Shown piece after piece: positions 1-7,700 of a stretch of DNA of 16,734 nt. The position numbers were made by a program, and so were the translations under genes. Every line of letters starts with the position of its first letter. Within the stretch, counting starts at the first letter, position 1. Origin of the DNA: DYKG01 sp964596185 (GTDB lineage: Bacteria; Muiribacteriota; Ozemobacteria; Ozemobacterales; Ozemobacteraceae). The DNA lies in contig CAZQUE010000096.1 in the NCBI GenBank assembly GCA_964596185.1, positions 1 to 16,734 of the forward strand, written 5' to 3'. The notes under the pieces were generated by a model, which saw nothing but the letters and a program-made list of their open reading frames with translations, was not told the origin of the DNA and ran no database searches.

Positions 1-294
1 GTTTATCTTTGCCAGGGCACTGCCGGCCAATGGGTGACTTTTAATGAATAGATCGGTTCTTTGGGCTGATCCGAGGGCAAGCAGGCTTGCCGTCATTGGG
101 TTTTCGGGGTTAAGCGCACATAATTTGGCCTTGCCTTGAGGAAGGATTTGAACGATCCCGATCTGATTCAGGGCATGGATTCGATTATAGGCTGTGCCAT
201 AAGGCAATTCTAACCTTTTCGATATCTGATGAATTGATAAAACTCCGTCTGGAGTTTCGATAAAGGCCTTGGTAATATCAATGTTTGTTTGCAT
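1..294 (-). CDS. Winged-helix regulator, N-terminal 98 residues (3' end outside window)
   Basis: The reading frame is open for 98 codons from ATG at 294 to the window edge. It begins MQTNIDITKAFIETPDG. Residues about 12-60 look like a winged helix-turn-helix: a helix near FIETPDGVL, then IHQISKRLELPYGTAYNRIHAL as the turn and recognition helix, then a wing with VQILPQGKAKLCAL. The following NPENPMTASLLALGSAQRTDLF stretch resembles the linker in proteins that join an N-terminal winged helix to a C-terminal nucleotidyltransferase fold. The second domain is outside the window, so this is inference only. The gene is divergent from rpoB. No Shine-Dalgarno sequence precedes the ATG, and no other ATG in frame lies near it. 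A plain MarR/ArsR-like regulator is the alternative. Confidence 0.6.
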   Translation of the reverse strand, partial: MQTNIDITKAFIETPDGVLSIHQISKRLELPYGTAYNRIHALNQIGIVQILPQGKAKLCALNPENPMTASLLALGSAQRTDLFIKSHPLAGSALAKIN

Positions 295-300
295 GAGCTA

Positions 301-329
301 ATTATAAAAGAAATTGCCAGACTTATCAA
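301..329 (-). promoter_or_regulatory. Sigma70-type promoter for the leftward regulator gene
   Basis: Read on the minus strand, TTGATA (329-324) and TATAAT (306-301) are separated by exactly 17 bp, with A/T-rich DNA upstream. Standard spacing puts +1 at 294, which is the A of the regulator ATG. This predicts a leaderless transcript, in line with the missing Shine-Dalgarno. Confidence 0.7.
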
Positions 330-341
330 TATATTGTTAAT

Positions 342-391
342 TAAAAAATATTTTCTAAAAAGTTGACGCAAACCCAATTGAATGTTATAAT
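342..391 (+). promoter_or_regulatory. Strong rpoBC promoter with UP-like element
   Basis: TTGACG (363-368) and TATAAT (386-391) are 17 bp apart, and TG at 383-384 makes an extended -10. Positions 342-363 fit the full E. coli UP-element consensus NNAAAWWTWTTTTNNNAAANNN as I recall it, placed one or two bases closer to the -35 than usual. The predicted start is about 398. This is the only good promoter ahead of rpoB, so rpoBC seems to be transcribed from here. Confidence 0.8.
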
Positions 392-397
392 CCAAAA

Positions 398-627
398 CCA
401 TTTCGCGAATGGGCACACAAATTGCTAAGTTTTCGGGGTACCGCCGGCGTTGATATTCAAAACTGCAAAAAATACTATCTATTCCAGAAAACTGACAGAA
501 GTAAAATTTTCTTACGTACAAATTACGGGTCGCATAACCTGCTGTGGTGTGCGCCCGTTCTCTGTTTAGCTGATTGTGCAACACATGGGTTATCCATACG
601 ATTTAATTTAAGGAGCAAGGCAGAATT
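398..627 (+). promoter_or_regulatory. Long structured 5' leader of rpoB
   Basis: About 230 nt separate the predicted start from the rpoB ATG. The clearest structure is a hairpin at 525-558: ACGGG (525-529) pairs with CCCGT (554-558), CGCA (531-534) with TGCG (550-553), and ACC (537-539) with GGT (546-548) around the hexaloop TGCTGT. It has no following T-run, so it is not an obvious terminator. A smaller TGTG/CACA hairpin lies at 575-585. A 14-codon frame (409-453) near the 5' end has no ribosome binding site. The rpoB Shine-Dalgarno AAGGAG is at 610-615, with a second AAGG at 617-620 that has better spacing. A regulatory role is inferred from length and structure only. Confidence 0.45.
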
Positions 628-3600
628 ATGGTCACAAAGCAACAGCCTGTAACCAGGAAGTTTCTGATGGCGAAAGATCGGATATTCGACAATATCCCAA
701 ATCTGATCGACATCCAGCTGAAATCTTTTGAATGGTTTCTCCAGGCCAGCAGGGATCCTGGCAAAAGAGATAAACAAGGCCTGGAAGAAGTTTTCAGAGA
801 AGTATTTCCAATTCAGGATTACGTAGGTAATCTCTGCCTTGAATACAATGATTATAGCCTGGGTTTGCCGATGTGCAAAAATTGTCCCCAGGTGAAGCTG
901 CGCAAAAAATGTCTTTTTGATGACTGCAGCTTTATCGAAAAAGAATGTGAAATCGCTTTCATCGGCGACACGCCTTTCAGAGTTAAACACAGCCCTGATC
1001 AGTGTCGCAAAAGAGATTTGACCTATTCGATTCCCTTGAATATCAGAGTTCAGCTGATCATGCAGCAGACCGGTGAAGTTAAAGAACAGGAAATCTTTTT
1101 GGTTAACCTGCCCTGTATGACCGAACGGGGAACTTTTATCATCAATGGCGCTGAGCGCGTAGTTGTCAGCCAGCTACATCGTTCTCCCGGCGTTTACTAC
1201 AGTTTCAATCGTGCGAAAAAGATGTATTCTGCCAAAATAGTTCCTTATCGCGGAGCCTGGATGGAATTCGAACTCGATCTGATGAAAGATGCAGTATTCG
1301 TCAGACTCGATCGCAAGAGAAAAATCCCGATAACCTCTTTCCTTCGCTCGTTAGGATACGCTGACGACGAAAGCATTCTGGAACTTTTCGATAATAATGA
1401 AACAATTGCCAGTTCGCTTAAATTTGACAAACAGGCTGTAAGCAAAGCCGAGGGTCCTGACAAGGTTGCAAAAGCCGTCACCGATTCCTTGAAAGCAATT
1501 TTCAGCAAACTCAGACAAGGCGACCTCTTTGTTGAAGAAAACGCCCGAGCTCTCATCCGAAGCCTTTTCTTCGATCCGAAAAAATACGATCTCGGTGATG
1601 TGGGTCGCTATAAAATCGACAAAAAACTGCGTCTGATCGATCGACTTTCTGAACAAATTGCCTTTAAAGACATCGTAAACCCAGCTAACAAAGAACTGAT
1701 GGTTGAGGGTGGAAAAAGAATTCGCAAGAACATTGCCGCTCAGCTTGAATCTATGCGCATTCCCGCTTTCATCCGCATCGGCGAAGAAAACCATGGCTAC
1801 CGCATCATGTACAACCCCGGCTATGCTGAAATTCGGCTTGAAGAAGTTGAAAAGGGTATCGTTGATTTGATCGGTCGCTTTGCCTTTGAATCAATTGCCG
1901 ACCCGAAAACCGGCGAAATCATCGTCGAACAGGGTGAAGAAATCTATGAAGAAACCTTCAATCGCATTAAAGAACTCGGCATAGAAATGGTTAAAACCCA
2001 GAAAGACCGCGTTCTTTGTATTGAAGATATCGTTGGCGTAATCCGCTATCTAATCGATCTTTCAAACGGAATCGGCCGAGTCGATGACATCGACCACCTT
2101 TCCAACCGTCGTATCAGACGCTGCGGCGAACTCCTTCAGAATCAGTTCCGCATTTCTCTTTCAAGAATGGAAAGGGTCATCAAAGAAAGAATGACCATCC
2201 ACGATCTTGACAGCTACACACCGCAACTTCTCATCAATACCAGACCCGTCTCTGCCGTGGTCGATGAATTTTTCGGAAGTTCACAACTTTCACAGTTCAT
2301 GGATCAAACCAACCCTCTGGCAGAACTTACCCATAAAAGAAGGCTTTCTGCCCTCGGGCCCGGCGGTCTTAAAAGAGAACGAGCCGGATTCGAAGTGCGC
2401 GATGTTCATCCAACCCATGATGGCAGAATCTGCCCGATTGAAACACCTGAAGGCCCCAATGCCGGTCTTATTGCATCTCTGGCTGTTTATGCCCGGGTGG
2501 ACGATTATGGATTCCTTACTACGCCACTTTGTCCGGTAGATTCTGAAACCGGCAAAATTGACTATGCCCAGATCGAATACAAAGATGCTTATGATGAAGA
2601 TCGATACAAGGTCGCTCAGCCGGACATCCGCATCAGCGATGATCATCATATTGCCCAGCCGACAGTTCCGGTCAAATACTTCAGCGATGATTATGAATTC
2701 GATTATCTTCCCAAGGAAGAAATTGAATACATCAAATTCTCACCATTGCAGATGGTCAGCGTTGCATCCGCTCTAATTCCCTTCCTTGAACACGATGACG
2801 CCAACCGCGCATTGATGGGTACAAACATGCAGCGCCAGGCTGTTCCGTTAATCGAAACCGAACCGCCCCTGGTAGGAACTGGTCTTGAATCTAGAGCAGC
2901 TCACGATTCAGGTGCAGTTCTTCTTTCAAGAAGCAGTGGAACCGTGGTCTATGTCGATGCTGAATGCGTTAAAATCAAACGCGCCAGCCGCCGTAAAGAC
3001 GATGAAAAAATTCCGGTAACCGAACAGTCTTTCAGAAAATACCAGGGTCGCAAGATCATGGATACGATTGTCGACGAGCTTACTGGTGAAATCATCATCG
3101 AAGCAGGGCAAACCCTCGACATTACCTTCCTGTCCAAGATTAAAACCATTACAGATGAAATCAGACTTCAACAGGAATCAATCGATGTATATCGCCTGCA
3201 GAAGTTCATGAGATCAAATCAGGGCACCTGTATCAATCAAAAGCCGATCGTAAAAATCGGTGACAAGGTTAAGCCTGGAACCGTTCTTGCAGATGGTCCG
3301 GCGACCTCTTATGGTGATCTTGCCCTTGGCCGCAACGTTCTCGTGGCTTTCATGCCCTGGGAAGGCTATAACTTCGAAGATGCGATCATCCTTTCCGATC
3401 GTCTGGTAAAAGACGATGTTTTCACTTCAATTCACATTGAAGAATATGAAATCGATGCCCGCGACACCAAGCTTGGTCCCGAAGAAATCACTCGTGATAT
3501 TCCCAATGTTGGCGAAGATGCTTTGAGAAATCTTGATGAAAACGGCATTATTAGAATTGGTGCGGAAGTTGAATCTGGCGATATTCTCGTCGGAAAAGTT

Positions 3601-4698
3601 ACCCCCAAGGGCGAAACCGAACTTACCGCCGAAGATAAACTTCTGCGCGCAATTTTCGGTGAAAAAGCCCGCGAAGTTCGCAACACTTCTCTTACCGTTC
3701 CCCACGGTGAAAAGGGTAAGGTCGTTGACGTTATGGTCTTCTCAAGAGACAACGGCGATGAATTGCAGTATGGCGTCAATAAGCTCGTTCGCGTTTTTGT
3801 CGCTCAGAAACGAAAAATCACCGTTGGTGACAAAATGGCCGGGCGACACGGTAACAAAGGGGTTATTTCAAGAATCGTTCCGGTTGAAGATATGCCATAC
3901 ATGGCCGACGGCAGATCTATCGACATTATCCTCAACCCACTCGGCGTTCCTTCTCGTATGAACGTTGGTCAGGTTCTTGAAACTCACCTGGGCTGGGCCG
4001 CTGAACATCAGGGGCGTCGTTATTCCACCGCCATTTTCAACAATGGCCGTGAAATCAAAAACGAAGATTTCGTAATGGCGCAGCTTAAAGAAACCTACGA
4101 TAAAGATCCGCTCAGACTTGTCGACATGGAAGGCAAAGCAACTCTCTTTGACGGCAGAACCGGCGATCCTTTCCACAAGAAAATCATGGTTGGTATCATC
4201 TATATCCTCAAACTGGCTCACCTTGTCGACGACAAGATGCATGCCCGATCAACCGGTCCTTACAGCCTCGTTACCCAGCAGCCGCTTGGTGGTAAGGCTC
4301 AGTTCGGCGGCCAGCGTTTCGGGGAAATGGAAGTGTGGGCCCTTGAAGCCTACGGTGCTGCACATGTTCTTCAGGAAATCCTTACGGTAAAATCAGATGA
4401 CGTCGAAGGCCGCGTTCAGGTTTATGAAACCATTATCAAGGGTAAAAACATCATGAAACCCGGCATACCCGAATCATTCAAAGTCGTTGTTTCTGAATTG
4501 CAAAGTCTTGGCCTGCAGGTCGACCTCAAGAAAGATGCTCGTGAAGTGCAGATCGACGAGGGCGGCGAACGGCTTTTGACTACCGATTCCGAAGAAGACT
4601 GGATGGAAGAAGCTTCTGATGAAAACGAAGACGATCTGTTGACCTCTGAATTCGCTGATGATGAAAGCGAAGAATCAGATGTTGAAGATGATGAATAA
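628..4698 (+). CDS. rpoB: DNA-directed RNA polymerase subunit beta
   Basis: This is the second-largest catalytic subunit of RNA polymerase, 1356 residues (E. coli 1342). The rifampicin region is at 550-576 (GSSQLSQFMDQTNPLAELTH), with Q556, F557, D559, H569, R572 and S574 matching sensitive residues. Active-site lysines are K1069 (GDKMAGRHGNKG) and K1077. The start at 628 is chosen because the next ATG (667) would remove N-terminal residues normally present before the PNLIDIQLKSFEWF motif. Insertions relative to typical beta: a Cys-rich piece at 82-120 (C83, C86, C95, C100, C107), a 120-residue piece at 341-461 holding two D-P/N-x-T/N-G/K-E modules, and another module around D816. The large SI2 of E. 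coli beta is absent. The C-terminus (1320-1356) has 22 acidic residues out of 37. rpoC follows after 43 nt. Confidence 0.99.
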   Translation: MVTKQQPVTRKFLMAKDRIFDNIPNLIDIQLKSFEWFLQASRDPGKRDKQGLEEVFREVFPIQDYVGNLCLEYNDYSLGLPMCKNCPQVKLRKKCLFDDCSFIEKECEIAFIGDTPFRVKHSPDQCRKRDLTYSIPLNIRVQLIMQQTGEVKEQEIFLVNLPCMTERGTFIINGAERVVVSQLHRSPGVYYSFNRAKKMYSAKIVPYRGAWMEFELDLMKDAVFVRLDRKRKIPITSFLRSLGYADDESILELFDNNETIASSLKFDKQAVSKAEGPDKVAKAVTDSLKAIFSKLRQGDLFVEENARALIRSLFFDPKKYDLGDVGRYKIDKKLRLIDRLSEQIAFKDIVNPANKELMVEGGKRIRKNIAAQLESMRIPAFIRIGEENHGYRIMYNPGYAEIRLEEVEKGIVDLIGRFAFESIADPKTGEIIVEQGEEIYEETFNRIKELGIEMVKTQKDRVLCIEDIVGVIRYLIDLSNGIGRVDDIDHLSNRRIRRCGELLQNQFRISLSRMERVIKERMTIHDLDSYTPQLLINTRPVSAVVDEFFGSSQLSQFMDQTNPLAELTHKRRLSALGPGGLKRERAGFEVRDVHPTHDGRICPIETPEGPNAGLIASLAVYARVDDYGFLTTPLCPVDSETGKIDYAQIEYKDAYDEDRYKVAQPDIRISDDHHIAQPTVPVKYFSDDYEFDYLPKEEIEYIKFSPLQMVSVASALIPFLEHDDANRALMGTNMQRQAVPLIETEPPLVGTGLESRAAHDSGAVLLSRSSGTVVYVDAECVKIKRASRRKDDEKIPVTEQSFRKYQGRKIMDTIVDELTGEIIIEAGQTLDITFLSKIKTITDEIRLQQESIDVYRLQKFMRSNQGTCINQKPIVKIGDKVKPGTVLADGPATSYGDLALGRNVLVAFMPWEGYNFEDAIILSDRLVKDDVFTSIHIEEYEIDARDTKLGPEEITRDIPNVGEDALRNLDENGIIRIGAEVESGDILVGKVTPKGETELTAEDKLLRAIFGEKAREVRNTSLTVPHGEKGKVVDVMVFSRDNGDELQYGVNKLVRVFVAQKRKITVGDKMAGRHGNKGVISRIVPVEDMPYMADGRSIDIILNPLGVPSRMNVGQVLETHLGWAAEHQGRRYSTAIFNNGREIKNEDFVMAQLKETYDKDPLRLVDMEGKATLFDGRTGDPFHKKIMVGIIYILKLAHLVDDKMHARSTGPYSLVTQQPLGGKAQFGGQRFGEMEVWALEAYGAAHVLQEILTVKSDDVEGRVQVYETIIKGKNIMKPGIPESFKVVVSELQSLGLQVDLKKDAREVQIDEGGERLLTTDSEEDWMEEASDENEDDLLTSEFADDESEESDVEDDE

Positions 4699-4703
4699 GG
4701 CCA

Positions 4704-4722
4704 TATTCGGTAAAAGCGAATA
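4704..4722 (+). other. Small hairpin in the rpoB-rpoC gap
   Basis: TATTCG (4704-4709) and CGAATA (4717-4722) form a perfect 6-bp stem with a 7-base loop. It ends three bases before the rpoC Shine-Dalgarno AAGGAG (4726-4731). It could act as an mRNA processing or translation-tuning element, but it is short and may be chance. Confidence 0.35.
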
Positions 4723-4741
4723 AGGAAGGAGCATAAATTAT

Positions 4742-7700
4742 ATGTTAGATATGGACAAATTTGATGCGATTCAAATTAGCATCGCTTCTCCAGAGAAGAT
4801 CAGGTCCTGGTCATACGGTGAAGTAAAAAAACCCGAGACCATTAACTACCGAACTCATAAGCCCGAACGAGATGGCCTTTTCTGTGAAAGAATTTTTGGC
4901 CCACAAAAAGATTGGGAATGTTTCTGCGGAAAATACAAAAGCATCCGTTATCGCGGCATCATTTGTGAACGCTGTAACGTTGAAATTACCAAAGCTGCAG
5001 TTCGCCGTGAGCGCATGGGGCATATTCAACTGGTAACCCCGGTTGGCCACATCTGGTATTCCAAGGGAAGCCCGAACTACATCGCTCTGTTGCTTGACAT
5101 TTCTGCCAGAGACCTTGAAAAAGTTCTTTATTTCCAGAGCTACATAGTTATCGATCCCGGTAACCTGCCGCTTTCCAAAAAGCAGCTTCTTCCCGAAGAA
5201 GGAACTGCCGGCGAAATGGGTTACCGTGAACTGCGCGAAAAATACGGTGATATGTTCACTGCAAAAATGGGCGCAGAAGCTATTAAAGAACTGCTGGCCG
5301 AAATCGACCTGCAGAAACTTGAAAAAGAACTTGGCGAGCAGCTGAAAACAGCCACCGGAACCAAAAGAACTCATCTGCTTAAACGCATGGAACTGGTTAA
5401 AATGTTTGCCAGATCAGTTAGCCGTCCTGAATGGATGATTCTCGATGTAATCCCGGTTATTCCACCAGATCTGCGACCAATGGTTCAGCTCGATGGTGGT
5501 CGATTCGCGACCTCTGACCTCAACGATCTTTATCGTCGTGTTATTAACCGCAATAACCGCCTGAAAAGACTTATCAAGCTTCAGGCACCTGATATCATTA
5601 TAAAAAATGAAAAGCGCATGCTTCAGGAAGCCGTTAATGCACTGATCGACAATGGTCGCCGCGGCAAACTCGTTACTGGCCCCAACAATCGCCCGCTCAA
5701 ATCTTTAACCGACATGCTTAAAGGTAAGCAGGGACGTTTCAGACAGAACCTCCTTGGAAAACGTGTCGACTATTCAGGTCGCTCGGTTATCGTCGTAGGC
5801 CCGACCCTGAAACTCCATCAGGCTGGTCTGCCCAAGAAAATGGCTCTCGAACTGTTCAAGCCTTTCGTAATGCATCGCTTGCAGCAGAAAGGCATAGCTC
5901 CCAACATTAAGAGCGCCAAGAAAATGATTGAGCGCGAAAGAGATGACGTATGGGATGTTCTCGAAGAAGTTATCAAGCATCATCCTATTCTGCTCAACCG
6001 CGCACCGACTCTGCACCGCCTTGGCATTCAGGCTTTTGAGCCTGTATTGATCGAAGGCAAAGCCATTCAGATTCATCCTCTGGTATGTTCTGCTTACAAC
6101 GCCGACTTCGACGGTGACCAGATGGCGGTCCACGTTCCACTGATGCTAGATGCGCAAATCGAAGCAAGAATGTTGATGCTTTCAAGCAATAATATTCTCA
6201 AACCGGCTGACGGAAACCCGATTTCAGCTCCCTCACAGGATATGACCATCGGTCTTTTCTACCTGACTATTGAAAAACCTGAAGGTGACGGTTATCCGGT
6301 AACCGAATTAAAACTCAGTAAGGGTATGACCTGGTCCAAGCTTCTTCTTGACGAAGGCCGACCGTTCAATTTCAAACTCGCAGATGAAGTCAGCGAAAGT
6401 ATGCCCGCCGGCACCGTTTTTGATTCTCCCGAAGCCATCGAACAACTCAACAAGGAAAAAGTCGACTCTATCATCGTTTACCGCCCGCCGGTATTCAGAA
6501 GCCTCGAAGAAGCCCGCAACGCCTATGAAACTAACCAGTTCAGCTTGCAGTGGCCGATTTATCTGCAGAAAAACGCTGTTGAACTTGATTCCAAAATCGC
6601 TGGAAAAGAAGAAACTGTTCGTGATAGATACTTCCGCACTACCATCGGAAGAGTCGTCTTTAATGATAACCTGCCCGAAGGTTTCCCATTCCAGAACCTC
6701 CAGGTCAAGAAGGGCAATGTAGCTTCTTTGATCAAACGCCTGTTTGATATCTATTCTCTGACCATCGTCGGCGAAACTCTCGATCGACTTAAAGCTCTCG
6801 GATTCAAATTCGCCACTTATTCCGGCTTGACCATTTCAATCGTTGACATGATCGATCCGCCGAAAAAGAAAGAAATTCTCGAACAGGCCGATCGCAAAGT
6901 AATGAAGATTCGCGAGCGCTGGGAAAAAGGTGAAATCTCTCGTGATGAAAGAAAACAGGGCGAAGTTAACGTTTGGACCAAAGCGACTGAAGACGTTACC
7001 GATGACTTGTTGCAGGAATTTGAATCTACAGCTCACCTCGGTGAATTCAACCCCGTTTACATGATGGCGTTCTCAGGTGCGAGAGGTAATATGCAGCAGA
7101 TCAGACAGCTGGCCGCAATGCGCGGTCTGATGTCGAATCCGCGTGGAGACATTCTTGCATTCCCCATTAAATCAAACTTCCGTGAAGGTTTGAACCAGTC
7201 TGAATATTTCATCTCAACATACGGTGCAAGAAAGGGTCTGGTTGACACCGCACTGCGCACCGCCGACTCAGGATATCTGACTCGTCGTCTTGTTGACGTT
7301 GCTCAGGATGTTGTCATCACCATGGAAAATTGTGGCACCGAACTCGGTGTTGAAGTATCGCCCATTCGCCAGAATAGAACTTCGAACAATATCATGATCG
7401 ATGACATCGTAGTGCCGATTCGTTATCGTATCGCCGGACGTGTTTTGGCCAAACCAATCGTTCACCCGGTTAATGGTAAGGTTTTAACCATCAAGGTCCA
7501 TGATGAAACCATCAAACTTGAAGCAGGTCTTTACTGCACAGACGAAATTGCCGCTGAAATCGAATCAAGCTGTGATTTCCAGGTTGCCACTGAAGATCTC
7601 AAGCCCGGTATGATCGTTGGCGAACAAATTATCGACCCCAAAACCAACCGCATTATTCTGCGTCCAGATAGAACTCTCAATGAATATGTTCTTGAAAGAA

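Noticed and set aside
525..558. rpoB leader hairpin as an intrinsic terminator or L10 binding leader
   Set aside because: No T-run follows, and rplJ-rplL are not linked. I see no recognisable L10 motif, so it is kept only as an unassigned structure.
422..652. Open frame covering the rpoB leader and start
   Set aside because: It overlaps rpoB out of frame, has no ribosome binding site and resembles no protein.
667..669. Alternative RpoB start at the second in-frame ATG
   Set aside because: AGGAAG is nearby, but this start would leave too few residues before the conserved PNLIDIQ segment.
523..990. Minus-strand frame across the rpoB leader and N-terminus
   Set aside because: It is antisense to RpoB codons and has no supporting start signals.
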